Source of the DNA: Polyporus tsugae
Lineage: Eukaryota > Basidiomycota > Agaricomycetes > Polyporales > Polyporaceae
Length of the DNA: 64,000 nt
Direction of reading: 5' to 3'
Assembly: GCA_024305745.1 (NCBI GenBank)
Contig: JAHRBS010000012.1
Coordinates: forward strand, 1,369,001 to 1,433,000
Part shown: positions 25,246-37,741 of the stretch, one piece after another
Layout: every line of letters starts with the position of its first letter
Position numbering within the stretch: the stretch's first letter is position 1
Position numbers and translations under genes: made by a program
The notes under the pieces: model-generated
Database searches by the model: none
What the model was told of the DNA's origin: nothing
Seen by the model: only the letters and a program-made list of their open reading frames with translations

Positions 25246-26100
25246 TCATGTCTTGAACACGATGATGAGTACGAGCAGCACGAGGATGAGCAGCCCAATC
25301 ATCACGGTCGACCCTGGCAGAAGACCCGTCAGCCTCCACCCGAGGCGCAGCAACCAAGTCCGAGGGCGAGGCGACACACATACCGTTCTCCTTGGCGCCC
25401 TTTGCGACGCGGTCGAGCCGCCGCCTGGCACCCGTTAGCCTGCTGTCTGTCCTGTCCAAGTCGTGGTCCAGCCCTTCCAGCAGGCCCGTGTGGACGTCCA
25501 GCTCGTCATTGATCTGCAGCGAGAGGTCCCGTTGTCGTGTGATCGAGCGGGAGAGCTCGTCTAGGTGGACATCCTGGTTATCCATAAGCATTTGTTGTTG
25601 CTGTAGCATCTCCTCATGAGAATATCCAGCCTCCGGGTCGTCCGTGTACGGTGCGAAATTATGTTCAGTGGCGGGGACGGGCGGAGGGGGGAAGGGAGCG
25701 GACGCTGGGGCAGGTATTGAGGACGAGGACGAGCTTGAGCTCATGGGAGTAGACTCGGGCTCTTCGCATCTGCGGTTGGAGGGATCGCCCGCTCGTATAA
25801 ACGCAGGCCATGTGTGAAGCACGGGGGCACGTACCGTTGCACACCCATGGCGTCCGGATCGCCACCAAGCATCCCCCGCATACGCTCATGTTGGGTCCGT
25901 AGAAGCTTTGTCGCCTCTGATGGTCCCTCCTTCTCTTCAAGGTCGAAAATGCCCGCACGCAATTGTTGGAGGTTCTTGACGATCTGAGGTGTGTGAAGGG
26001 ATGTCGAGTTCGAGGGAAGGCTCTGGAGACGTTGGCGCTCTAGGAGGAGTGAAAGTGTCTGAGTAGAGACTGAAGTGAGTCGTGATAATGAAGCCGCCAT
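25246..26100 (-). CDS. Qc-SNARE, syntaxin-8-like
   Basis: Start at 26100 gives MAASLSRLTSVSTQTLSLLL; the N-terminal helical region (QIVKNLQQLRAGIFDLEE, LLRTQHERMRGMLGG) is followed by a Ser/Pro-rich linker, then a SNARE motif: LMDNQDVHLDELSRSITRQR and DLSLQINDELDVHTGLLEGL with the zero-layer glutamine in LSLQIND. A final intron joins AKEN-GSTVMIG to a C-terminal membrane anchor (GLLILVLLVLIIVFK), making a tail-anchored protein. This is the layout of syntaxin-8/Syn8-type Qc-SNAREs that act in endosome and vacuole fusion. Three exons. Stop at 25246-25248. The neighbouring regulator lies on the same strand but is unrelated in function. Confidence 0.87.
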
Positions 26101-26705
26101 GTTCACGCAATGGCAGAAGGAGAGCCGGAATGTTGCTGGGGAATGTGATGAAGCTTGGACACAGACTCAAAGCACTTGCAGAGAGCGCCAAGACACTGCC
26201 GGCGGTGGTGCGTGAGACATTTCGACCGCGTGCCGGCGCTTCCACATCCGGAAGGCGTTGTAGAACGACTGCACCCCTCGTCCTTCTTTACTCCATGCCG
26301 TTCACAGAAGGTACAAAGATAAAATAATTTCTGAAGTATACGGCAATTGAATAAGACACAGGCTTCTAGGAGTGTGCGAGGCCATACAAACAAGGAACGG
26401 TGAGGGCGAAGGAATCAAGTAGATTCCTTGTATCTATAGCTAGTGATACAGAAGAGGTGCAGAGCGATATCCAAGAAATTGATACAGATATAGATAGTGG
26501 TACAACAGGTGCGGGGAGGATGATAGTGGTGGTGAGGATGAGAGGAGGGGGTCGGAAGCAAGTAATACATACATAACGGAGGAGCGCACAAAGCAGCTCA
26601 AGAGACGTCGCGATGCTCGCGGTATATGCCCAAGAAAAAACTCTATGGTGGTCGCAGCGATGGTGGAGCACAAAGGCACAAGTCAGCGATAGACCGGACA
26701 TCAAT
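26101..26705. other. Spacer between SNARE gene and Zn2Cys6 regulator
   Basis: Promoter side of the SNARE gene and 3' side of the regulator. Contains purine-rich and GTGGTG-type simple stretches near 26495-26550. No gene supported. Confidence 0.45.
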
Positions 26706-28783
26706 CTAGTTAAGAGATGCGCGAGCTTGATGAATTTCCGCAAGATGCGTGCCTACAAAATCACCCTGTTAGTCATGAGCTATTGCAAATGGAATCTGAC
26801 TGACTGACCCATGAGAGGACAGGTCAAGGACAGGATGCCCATCGTCGCCATAATTCTGTCCAAACTCGAGGTGACGCCGGTCAAATCTTCTTGAATGATA
26901 GGGGTGGCGCCTTGTTTGACCCGGCCTATCTCTGCCATCAACACCTTGCATATAGTAGACCACAAAATCTGGCGCATACACGTATCAGCGACGTGACGGT
27001 CACGAGGTATCGAGACTGAGCGCTCCACACTCACGGCGATGACAGGGTCCAAGTGTCGGTATTGGTTGATGTCGACGATGTCCAGAACGCGGCTCGCTGA
27101 GACAGCAATACAGACTGTCTTCTTCCACGACATCGGCTGGGAGTCGGAGAACACAGAGTGGAGCTGGATTGCGGCCGCACACGCAAAGGTGCGCGACACC
27201 AGCAGCTCTCGCATATCGTCGGGTTTACGGTTCCTGATCGCGATCAGTTGCTGGTGGAATCCCTCAATGAGGCTGTCGAGCATATTGAAATAGTTCAGGA
27301 AGTCGTCCCTGTTGGGCATGTCTGTTTGACGTGGGAGAGACGAAGAACATCGTATTAGCCGACGGTGAGCCTCAACGTGAAAACCAGTAACACGCACCAA
27401 CGCGATACTGCGAGGAGACGTAAATGGCGCGGTCATATAGCGCTGCCGCCTTCGCCCGGAGAGCGAGTGGTGAGAAGTCTTCGTTAGAGTCTTCTACGGC
27501 GCCTCTGACGAAGTCCTCCATCGAATAATTTCCACCGTGACGGGGCACAAGCATCCCCTGCTCATATGATGTTTAGCTAGCATATTCTCTCGATTCGAAA
27601 CCACCACCCAACGCGATACACACCTGCTCGTAGGCCTCGGGGGCGAGCGGCCACGGCGTTGTCACGTGGATAGCTGCCCTGCCGAACTGGCAGATAGACG
27701 GAGGGGAGTTCATCGCCGCGGCCCACGCCTTGTCGACGGTCACCACCGTCCAGAACGCCCGGATCTTCTCCCCCGCGGAGATGAGGTCGTTCCCAAGGTT
27801 CCCGGCGTCGAGCTGGTGGAACCGGCTCCCCGTGGTGAGCGCGACGGCGGCGAGACAGTGGTATCTGCCTTCCAGGAGCCGACCGGTGGCGAAAAAGTAG
27901 TTGGCGAGGAGGACTTCAGCCTGGATTGTGCATAGCATGTCATGAACGGGGGTGCCCATCTGCGTTGGCATAGTGGTGGCAGCGGCCGATTGCGTCGCGC
28001 GGTCGACAAAGTGAGCTTCCCGGCCCCGGAGCGTGCTGGAGCTCGAAAGTCGGCTACCCCAGAGAAGAACCACGCTCATGAGCGCAGAACTGCCAGCATC
28101 GACGCTTTGGCCCTGGTGGCGGAATCGGGAGGCATTGAGGAAGAAACCCAGCTGATACGCGTGAAGCATGAATGTCTGGATCCTGCCGAGGGCGAACGGA
28201 CACGTCAGTACGTCGGAAAAGTTGAGAGGGCGGGAGGGGGCGGTGCTCACAGCACTTGAACCTCCTGCGGCGTAGGGTCGGGTATGTGCGCTGCGCAGAC
28301 GGACCGTGGTGAGCAGGTGAACAACGGTTGTGTATAGGCGGGAAGAAGATACCCACCGACGGGCTGTACCATGCCCGTAGGGTAGAGCGAGATGCCGGGG
28401 TCTTGGGCTGGTGTGCGCGTACTACAGGCTGCTGCGCTCTGCCGGCCCAGATCGTAGAGCTGAACAGAGGGTGCAGCCTCTCCCGGATGTTCGAGCTCGC
28501 GGATCCTGGCTTCGAGGAGAGCGATGTTCTCTTCAAGTAAACGAGATCGAGTGACTTCGGCACCGGTCGCGTACTCGCAATCGTCGGGTCTGTGGTTGGC
28601 GATGCACCGACCACAGGCGGGTTTGTTACCGTCGCATTTCTGGGGAAGGCTCGTTAATGAGGGAAGCCCCCAACACGACGAGGGGGAGGCATTACATACC
28701 GCCTTGAGCTTACGGCAGGGCAGGCATGCCGCGCCCCTGTTCAACGGTCGGCTAGAGGACGATGGAGACGGCGAGGACGACAT
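26706..28783 (-). CDS. Zn2Cys6 fungal transcription factor
   Basis: Start at 28783 (MSSSPSPSSSSRPLNRGAAC). A Zn2Cys6 cluster is formed across an intron: CLPCRKLKA joined to KCDGNKPACGRC and ending DDC, pattern C-x2-C-x6-C-x6-C-x2-C-x8-C, followed by a short coiled coil (LLEENIALLEARIRELE). The middle exons hold the fungal-specific transcription factor domain (SVVLLWGSRLSSSS, ALTTGSRFHQLD, AFWTVVTVDKAWAA). The C-terminal exon ends ILSLTCPLMG and, through a last intron (donor GTCAGT, acceptor TTTTGTAG), a short tail THLAEIHQARASLN with stop at 26706-26708; without that splice it would end at 26780. It is a nuclear DNA-binding regulator; targets are unknown. It lies between the inverted P450 copies, so control of those genes is conceivable but only by position. 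Confidence 0.88.
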
Positions 28784-31700
28784 GTTAGATATGTATGTGT
28801 ATGCGTGGTGAATGTGTTTGTGTGGATTGTGTGCTGAGACTCACCGAAGTTGGCACCATCTTCTTATATACCAACGAACAGGATGGACACATTTGAAAGC
28901 TTGAGTAGATTTATCATCAATGAAACCAGCGTCATCTGGGGGTGCGCATTGCGTAGATGCCGGGAAGGCATGTATGAAACACAGATTGGCACTTCGCGCG
29001 TTGACTCCGAGAGCGCGCTAAGCCGCGAGGTCGGGCGATACACTGAACACGACCGGGTGGTCAGTGATCCGACTACCATAACGGGAGAATGGTGGAATGT
29101 GTACGACGGCGATGTTTGGAGGTGGATTAGTCACGAAGGCGCGCGTGTAGCCTTAGGATCGATAATCCGGCCGCCGGGTTACGCAATGCGCACTCGAGAA
29201 CCGAGAAAGACGGGACGGAACCGATACCTGCATCGGGTACGAGGAGCAAAATAGACCCTAGAGGATGGAATACAGCTTACCACCTCACCGTAGGGTGCCA
29301 CTATAAGCTGGGATGCCCCGTGAGGCACAACACCATGGCCAACTGGTCGGTCACCATAAGCAAGACATTGTTCCAACTGCCTTGCTGGCTAGTGAAGTCG
29401 GAATCCCATCGGTCTTGCGACTTTGGGGGATAGAATACTACCCTGCGTATGGATCTGGGTGGTAGATATGCTTGATTCGGTCATAACGCCGTGATGGACA
29501 AGAGGACCGCAATTGCATCGCCACTGGCCCGGGGCCATTGACAATGCCGCTCACCACGCTGCGCGCGCAGTCTCCGACGCAACGTCGGGATTGAAGTGAG
29601 TGTTGCGCACATGTGGTAGATGAAGCGAGAACTGGCGCAGCTCAGCAGTGTCGGCCCCGACAGAGGACTTCAGCAAGAGTCGCGTCAACACTCAGAGTCA
29701 GGCGAAAATCTCCCGGAGATTGCCGGTTGCGGTAATCGCCACTCGTGTCCGTCTACGTACAGTAACTCGGGTTCTCCCCACCCGCTCGCCGACGACAACC
29801 CCTCTGGGCCTGCTCCAGGTCGGTCTTCTTTCATACCCGCACAGACAACCTCTGCTCAGGGCCTTCTTCATGCCGGGATCTTGAGAGAATCGTCTGCCTC
29901 ACCGCTGGTCAACGATCGAGGGATCATGCCATCGATATCCACCCGCGCTTGTTAGTCCCCTCAGAACGGGAGACGAAACCACAATATTAATGTCGGGCGT
30001 TTCAACATTCAATAGGAACGATGCCTGCTCCCATCGCCTCCAAGGCGGATCGTACACGGCACCGCCATTCCAGGCACGCCTCATCGTTCGTTAAATTGCA
30101 ACTCCTGACGAAACCGCCCAAGGTCTTCAACTGAGCGTCAGCATTGGCAGTGGTCTTTCTTTACGGGTCACAATGTCAACAGACCATTGTACTTCCTCGA
30201 CCTCGGAAGACCATACTTCGCTACATCAGGCTCGGACTTCCTATCGGCGACTGGAGCAATGTAAGCGCTTAGCGCGCTGCATTGAGCTCAATACTCAACA
30301 CTGATTTTAATTTGCTAGGCAGGTGATACTGCTGCCTTTGTCTACACCTAGAGAGAAAGCCGCCATGTGTCTGCGTCCTACTACCATGGCTGGACCCACG
30401 CTTTCCGTGCCAACGCCGAAAGTCCTCGATCGACATCTTATCTTGAGTTTTCCTTCGCCTCTGTGGCTGCGCTTCTTCTTTCCTGCAATGCTTTATCCAC
30501 TTTCGCTCCGCTCCGATCCTTCTTTTTACGATTCTTGACGTCCTGTTCCATTCGTGCTGGTTGGAGCTTGAGGGGTATCATGGCTCGCCCTTGGCCACCG
30601 TCTCGTGGGGTGCTGGCGTCCAGCCGACCACTTCCCTTGATCAAAGCAGCCGAATACGTGGTCTTCAACAGCCACATCTTGTCTTCCATGGGCGGTGATT
30701 CCTGTGCTCCGATATGGGCTCAAGGCTCATCGAGTCCCTCACATAGGCACGGATTGAGTCACATTGGCGTCTGCCGGTGAGCGCACCCGACAGTATGTAC
30801 CCTGTGTCAATTCATCTAAAGTACTTCTTCCCAGAGATCGATCCACCATCTTGCACTCTCCGAACCATCCAGCGCCTCCCAGTTGGTCTGGCTTTGTTTT
30901 TTTCTGCAGGCGCTACTGACTAGTATAGTTAAGACAAGCCGGCTTTCAAGCAACCGGGGCGGCAGGCGGCCCCGGAACTGAGGAATTGAGACCTGCCCCT
31001 ATCGAGAATGGTAGGGACATTCCTAACCCCTCCATCAAGGACTCCACTAGAACCAGCCTGGCCGGCGGCGAGGACATGAACCCGGTTTATGAATACGGTC
31101 TTTTGGAATCTAGACCCCCCATGCGATGATTCCGCAAAGGTGCCGTCAAATTTAGAACGAACTTCGTTCCACTTGCCTGCGTGCGAATCTCATGTTTGCG
31201 AGAACAGATTTCATCCTCCACGGGAATCTCGGTCACAAACTTCGGCTTTGGCGGCCGTCGCTGCTGTTCATGCCTTGATCGCCCGTGCTGAACGTCAGCC
31301 GACTCCGAAGGCGCTCTCAAAGCTTCTCATAGAGGTCCGTCCCCCACTCGGGTGCCTGATTCCTCCAAGTCGAAATTCCCCTACCTCAATGTCTACCCAC
31401 CGTTTGGCTGTGTCGTTCTCGCGTACGTGCGCATACGACACGTCAAAGATCAGGGTTCCTTCCCTACGCCGACCCGACCTTGATTGCTAGACCCCGGTCT
31501 TATTCTCCCCGTACGTCATTGTTTGTCTCTATTAGATGTCGGGCTCATACACCTGTAGCAAGCGCGTGTACGTATACATGGCATCTTACCGCTCATATCC
31601 AGCGGCAGCTACTCAACGGCCTGGCGTAGGGTTTTGGCGCTCGATATCTTGGGTACATGCTCGGTGTCAAGGGTCAATTGCAAGGCATAGACCTGGGCGG

Positions 31701-32924
31701 GCGGTTCGTTTCGCGCCAATGCCGCCTTGTTCATCGGACATCCTGGTTTGTAGGCGCACCACCCACGTACGTTCGATCAGGGCCCTCATCGTGAAGTACA
31801 GAGCACTGGGTCGCTACGACATCGGAGATGATTGACTGTTCACGGTATGCTGCCAAGCCTGTTGTGAAGCGTGGTGTTATGTAATATGGACAAGGTTACT
31901 TGGCCTCAAGTCTGCCACCACGGCGTGCATACGAATACCGCACTTTGCGCACCCTTGGCCACCGCAACTCCACACCTGACGGCTTTTGGAGCCCAGGCTA
32001 GGAGTTACATCCTCATGGCCATCGTTCGCGCTGTCATTTCCCCATGGCGCGGAGAAGGTCCCTGTCCACGTCATTCCGCAACCCATCCTTGCACAATACC
32101 ACTTCCAACCTAGGCTCGTCCACCTTCGCAGTCAACTTCACGACCTGCATCGCCGTCAGCTGCGGGGTTGTTCCAGGCCCCATTCGAACAGCTGGTGCGC
32201 TCGATACTACCCGCCCCGGCCACGGTCAGTCTCTTAACACCGTGCCCGGTCTCGCCTCTGAGACGCTTCTGAAGGTTCCATTCGCGGCACTCGTGGGTCG
32301 CGACCTGCATCGTAGAAGAGCTCGAGAACCCCCGTAAATGTTCGTGTCCCCTCATGATCACTGAGCGTCAATGTCTATGATTTAGGCGCTCGGCTATTTG
32401 GCAGGCCTGCTATCGCCCACCGTTCAAGCTTTTCAAGTTCCTGTTCGAAACGTCCCGCAGGCAAAGCTCCACCGAAACCTTAGCAGCACCACGTTTCAAT
32501 ATTCAACGTCGACGTTGTAGCGATCAGACGCCTGAGGCGTGCCTGGACGTTGTCCACGACTATTGATAACGTCACATCCAGCAATCATCGAGGCCGGTGC
32601 AACGGTCTGTAGGGCATGTCCTGGATCCTGCCGACCAGATAGGGCGTTGGACTGGCGTGGAGCGCTGTCTCGTGTTCTCGAATGTTACGTGTCCTACGTA
32701 GACTCCGGTTGGCAATTAAACCATTGTAAAAGCGAATGAAGACTGGAACCCTGATGATTGACCCACTCAATCGAAGTGTTTGAGTCGAGTGCATCGCGAC
32801 ATGTTCGCATAGCCATTATGCCCAGGGTAATATTATTAGAGGGGTAAGTAGGTACATATCTAAAGGAAGGTATGAAAGGGGGTCATTGAGGGTACATCGA
32901 AACAATTAGATGGTTAGTCATCTC
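28784..32924. other. Gene-poor spacer of about 4 kb
   Basis: Besides the regulator's promoter at the left edge, only short reading frames are found, none with a recognisable domain. A weak splice-like arrangement occurs around 30173-30540 (ATG at 30173, donor at GCAAT|GTAAGC near 30260, acceptor GCTAG near 30320) but the continuation is short and unrecognised. No terminal repeats or transposase/reverse-transcriptase motifs were seen. It could be degraded mobile-element or gene debris. Confidence 0.4.
28864..28870 (-). promoter_or_regulatory. TATA box of the Zn2Cys6 regulator
   Basis: TATATAA on the minus strand about 81 bp upstream of the start codon at 28783, at the usual core-promoter distance. 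Confidence 0.45.
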
Positions 32925-35900
32925 CGGGGCGGACGGTTCGTTCGTCCACGATCACGGGCGTAACGCGGAGACGATGAGGGGCAACGCTGCGTCAGGTCCC
33001 GGCTCACCCACGGTGGGGTACTGCACACCAGCGTAGTTCCATACAATTCGCTTTCCGGTCGGCTTGAACTCGAAGTGCTGAAGGAGGATAAGAAGAACCG
33101 TCTCTGTGAGCACGATGGGGCGTCAGGACGGCGTTTCACATCATTAGGTTCGCGGCAGCAGGGGGACCGCAGCCGCTCGGCCTCGGACTTACTCATTTCG
33201 ACCTGTGCAAATTTGAAACCGCTGGGAGGAACGCGGACAGCATATGTGAGCACTGGGCATCCAAAGACGTGATCTTGAGGTCAAACTTACATGCACGCCT
33301 TGTTGCCGCCAATGAACGTCATCCTGTGAAGGTCACGTTACAGGCATTTGGGTGAGCGGTGGCATAAAGAAGGTTGTAATGTTGGCGCACATATGGGAAT
33401 ACACGCCCGGGACGTGCCCTTCTTCCACCGCACGCGGGAGCGGCTCGAGCCAGCGTTCAGGCCGCCACACATGCGCGTCGGGTCCCCAGAGAGATGGGTC
33501 GATGTTCGACATCCCGATATTCGGGACCACTTCCGTGCCTTTGGGAAGGGGAACCGCGTCGATCATCCTTCCATCCCGCATACGGATTGGTTCGGACAGC
33601 GGGAGAATCACATCCTTCGTCGTGCTGCGACATGAAGGCAATGTGAGAGGAGGTACGGGGTAATCACACGCTACTACTTACACGCGGAACAGAGTCGTCA
33701 CCCCAGGGTATCTGATCGGACGCGCAGTGTCAGTTCACCAGCCACGAGTCACTTTCGTGCGCGTCTCACTCACACTCGAAGAGTTTCGCGGCAGACGGCC
33801 TCGAGGTAGGGAAGCGCCATGATCTTATCGTACTCCAGCGTGTCGCCGTCGCCCTCGGCCTCGATAGCTTGGACGATTTCCTGACGCAGCCTGTCTTGGG
33901 CCTCCGGGCAGTCGGCGAGGAGCTGCAGAGCGCGCGCCAACGAATTTGCCGTGGTATCCATCCCCGCAAGGATCATCGTGCTGTGGAGACGCTCACAATA
34001 TGGCTCTACTGGGGCTAGATTGGAGGCCGAATGACTTACGAGACCTGCCCGATGAGCTCGTTGTCGGGAAGCTTGTCATCCTCCGATGCACGCATGTTCG
34101 CTTTAACTGCCACAAGCCCAGTCAACCAGCATTCACCGAGCGTGTGTGTGCCAAGGAACCTACGGAGTACGCTCATGACATCGCGACCTTCGCCAATTTG
34201 GTGCTTGATGGCGTCGTCTCCGCCCTCCAACGCGGCCCTCTTCTCGTTGAAGATCTCGACGGACCGGTTGTGCATGACGTCGCTGATCCGTTTGAGTTGC
34301 TGGACGAAGTCAAGTGGAGTTCGCTCGACGATCCACCGTCTGAAGGACGCAGGCCCAATCTTGATTAGGGTGGGGATGATCCCGCGGAATAGCGTCGTTC
34401 GGTTGAACTGTGGGCTGCGGTCGACGGATGGTCAACAACTTGAACAAGACATCCGACGGTACCGGTAACAGGTTTGAAAGCACTCACAAGAACTCCTTGA
34501 CCGCCGTCGCGAACTCGTCGGCCCGATCTTCCGTGAGTGGGTCGAACGACACGCCCAGACCGGCCTGCCCGAGGACTTCTAGAGTAGTGCGCCCGCTCCA
34601 ATTGAGCATATCGAGCTCCGCGCCGTCCTTCGCGGCACCCACTCGTTGCTTGATCGCATTACGAGTCTACACACGCCGTGAGCATAAGCCGAGGGTAAGT
34701 AGTATCGCAAACGACGTGCCTTGTGAATGACCTGATAGAACAACGGTGTCATCTCGCGGAGGTGCTTCACAGAGAAGACCGGGTTGAGCATCTTGCGCTG
34801 CCGCTTGTGCTGATTGCCTGCAACGATGGTGTGGCAATCTATGTGAGCATAGTACCAAAGCAAAGTGGCGACAGCCTCACCGAGCGTACCCAATAAGCCG
34901 GGTCCGAGCATTAAACCGAGGTTCCTACACACCGAAGCTATCAAACCACGGTCTAGGATAGCGAACGCAGACGGGTGCTGAACGTACTGGACAGGTTCCT
35001 CGTAGATGTCAATCTCTTTGATGAAGACATCGTACAGGGCCTTGACATCCCAGACTTCAACCATTTTCGCCTGCAGGTCATCAGGACGATAGATCGGTAT
35101 TCAGAAGAGTAAGTAAACGCACCCCAAGTATCCCATGAAGAAGGGCTACACGCGGGTACTTGCGCGCGATCTCGGCTCGGTAGTCCCAGCAATCGTTGAT
35201 GAAGTATTTGACAAAGTTGCCTGCGTGGATGAGAATGCGTCCCATTGATTCACGACGAGGTGATGAACGTACCGTTGGCCCATGAGTCCCGGGGAGGGCC
35301 TGGAATGTTGTCGAGCGAGGACTTGATGATGAACGGGCGGAGGATGTACAAAGAAACAAGGAGGACGCCAGCGGCCAACGCCGCGGGAACAAAGGGAACA
35401 TTATCCATGACTGGGATTACGTTGGTGGGTCCGGGTGTGTGTGCACAATGGGTGAGAAGCGAGAGAGAAGGTTGAGGATAGTATAACGGCAGCCAGATAT
35501 CAGCCAGGCCCTTTAAGTATGCCCAACGACGGGGTCTGACCGATTCGGACTGAAGTGTGGGTCTTGGAGACACTCCTGCGCATGCGACGTGTTCAACGTC
35601 CAAAGCTTGCTCTCGCCCAATGCTGTGAGTAACACCGGGAAGAGTCGTGTGTCGTCTGCCGAACTCTGGAGCCAAGACAGAGTGCCCCGCGATCGGAATC
35701 GGACGCACTGTACCCGAACATGACAATGAACGTGAACGTTTCTCGTGTTATGCATTGATCATCACAGGGAAAGTCGTCTGCGGTTGTTATCAGTTTCCGC
35801 TCGAAGTGGAGCTATGTGACTAGGTACTATACATGTTTCCTACGAAACGCATAAGTGGGGTTGGTCAATGGAGGACGCCTCGACCAGGAAACAGAGGCTG

Positions 35901-36030
35901 ATGGTGGCAGTCACTGACGGGGTCGGCAGTGGACACCACCTTGTTTGCTCGTATTTGCCATAGTCCCGGCAAGTTCGGGTGCAATGCGTCCGCGCCTATT
36001 ATTGGTCACCGATCGAGTTGTTGTATCTGA
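32925..36030 (-). repeat. Right arm of the large inverted repeat (P450-C unit)
   Basis: Reverse-complement counterpart of 7936-11090. Matching anchors: start codons 8624 and 35408; stop codons 11069-11071 and 32952-32954. The arms differ in gene length by 9 bp, largely from an insertion in an intron (near 34437-34449 here). The spacer between the arms is about 21.8 kb. Confidence 0.9.
32952..35408 (-). CDS. Cytochrome P450 (copy C, inverted near-identical twin of A)
   Basis: Reads MDNVPFVPAALAAGV then the same 14-exon P450 as copy A, on the opposite strand. Motifs present: NIPGPPRDSW, NQHKRQRKMLNPVF, I-helix AGMDTT (GMDTT preceded by A where copy A has S), K-helix ETLR, WRPERWLEP and FIGGNKACI with the heme cysteine. 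Substitutions relative to A are few (LADCPEA for LADRPEA, MALPYL for VALPYL, DGRMIDA for DGTMVDT). The acceptor lost in A is intact here (GATCAG, acceptor at 33712-33713), so this copy can give full-length transcript. The GC-donor intron is conserved (34667-34719). It is expected to be an ER-anchored monooxygenase with unknown substrate. An F-box pseudogene lies upstream on the same strand. Confidence 0.9.
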
Positions 36031-36794
36031 TCTACCTCATTGCACGCATGAGAAAGGTTGACCGCGGTCACTGCGACGTAATATCCGTACATGCTAGTAC
36101 TAGATCGATGCCGCGGAGCGGCGGCGGCAACCTTGGGTACGGTAGAGCATTACATAAAACACATCTATAGCCTATAGTACACCAAAGAAGCGAAGAGAGT
36201 CGTGAATACAAGACGCACTCCCCATGCGTGTAGCACCAATGCGGCTCAAGCTGCGGTCGAATGGTTTGATCGACAGGAACGACGGTGCACTCCACAAGAC
36301 GATGTCTCCGAGACCGAAGAGCCTGAAGTTCGTCTCGCGCGGCAACGTGTTGCGTGGCATCGTAGCACGGTGGAAACCACTGCGCGAGCAAGTTCAGAAA
36401 GGGTGCGAAAATGGAGGGAGGGGCGCGTATACCGTGTCCGGAATCCCGTGAATGTCCAACGATAGCATGGGTGGAGGCGATGTCGGTGGCAAGAGTTGCT
36501 CTTGCGAGGAGAATCGGCACCTGTCAAACACTCGTGCAGGCGCCGGATAGTCGACGTCAGTGAAAAGTTCAACATCAATGGAAGCTGTCGAAGAGCCGTT
36601 CTGGTTGACGTCGATGTAGGGGAGATGGAGCGCAATCACATGAGGCGGGGAAGGTGAGAGGAGGTTGAATCTGGCCACGTTTGTTGGTGTAGGCAAGCGC
36701 TGCGACGTTGATCTGCTCGTGCAAAGGACGGTCTAGCAGTGAGCATCCGGAGTCGTGGCCATAAGTATACGGTGGACAACATACAAGTTGACTA
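36031..36794. other. Region between P450-C unit and flavoprotein relic
   Basis: Several overlapping short frames on the minus strand with no recognisable domain. The segment has no counterpart between the F-box gene and P450-A, where the gap is only about 220 bp, so it is part of an insertion or of lost sequence in the other copy. Confidence 0.4.
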
Positions 36795-37330
36795 CCCTTG
36801 AAGGGCACGACAAAGACATGCTGGATGATGCGATGCCAAAAGCGGGCGCAAGCGCATTAGCGGGAGTACAGAATCGGGATGGGTTGAACGCACACCTTGC
36901 TAGGCCCGAGGTAGCCTGCAGGCTAGTTCGTCAGCTTGGCTTTGAAGGCTTTTGAAGGCAGCAGCTTGCAGCTGCGCGAGGGGTATGAGGCCGCAGTAAA
37001 TGGCCGTCACCTGTGAACGCGACTGCCCTGCCGGGCTCCACCGTACGGTCCTTGACAATGACGAAGTCGCGCACCACGCTCTTGAGGCCATCCGCACTGA
37101 TCGCAATGTTTGTCTCGTGCGAGGTACCATCCGCGAAGCGGACGAGAAGGCAGCCCGGGCCGGGGGAGGTAGGCAAGTCCCTGATGGAGGTGCGGTGCTT
37201 GCTGAAGTGGGTGCAGCTCGCGTCGAGGAGGCCGTTGAGCGCGACGACGAAGGCAGTCCTGTACACATGTATGCAGTTAACGAAGCTTAGAGGAAGGCAT
37301 AGCGAAAGAGAATGTACCCACTTAATAGCT
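36795..37330 (-). pseudogene. FAD-dependent monooxygenase (salicylate hydroxylase-like) relic
   Basis: Minus-strand reading gives AFVVALNGLLDASCTHFSKH, then LVRFADGTSHETNIAISADG followed by LKSVVRDFV, the typical second FAD-contact region of salicylate hydroxylase-like flavoproteins. It continues RAVAFTG, after which an extra base shifts the frame: the expected next part, AIYCGLIPLAQLQAAA, is in another frame near 36940-37010. A further piece, HVFVVPFKG, lies near 36800-36825. No N-terminal GxGxxG dinucleotide-binding motif was found upstream. It is therefore a fragment with at least one frameshift, wedged between the F-box pseudogene and P450-C. The break was only described, not repaired. 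Confidence 0.6.
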
Positions 37331-37741
37331 ACCCCTTCCTCGTTCGTCCACGTAGCTTGCAAGAATGCACCAGCATACCGGCGGTCAGATTTTGCCATGT
37401 TGGTTAGTGCAGGCGACTGCAAACAGCCCTCCGTCATATTTGCACACCCCATTCGAAGGGCGCGAGATGGTGATCCCTGCGTTCACAGAGCCCCGAAGTT
37501 TGCAGCAGGTCGTATCGCATGAAATCGACAGTGATGAATCTTGTACATTATTGAGGCATCCATCCAAGCGAGAAGCGAAAGCATGTCAAGACAGACGGGC
37601 GGCACGGCATGAGTACTTACTATTAGATGGAGGGGTGGAGGCGCTGGAATGCGAGGATCGGCGAAAACCGGGTCAAGTGGAGCTCGAATTATGGCATTGG
37701 AAGTGCAGTAACCTTGGTACCCAAGGTAATGATACTATCGG

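Noticed and set aside
28784..32924. Retrotransposon or DNA transposon in the gene-poor block
   Set aside because: No reverse transcriptase, integrase or transposase motif, no terminal repeats or target-site duplication could be seen; only left as a possibility.
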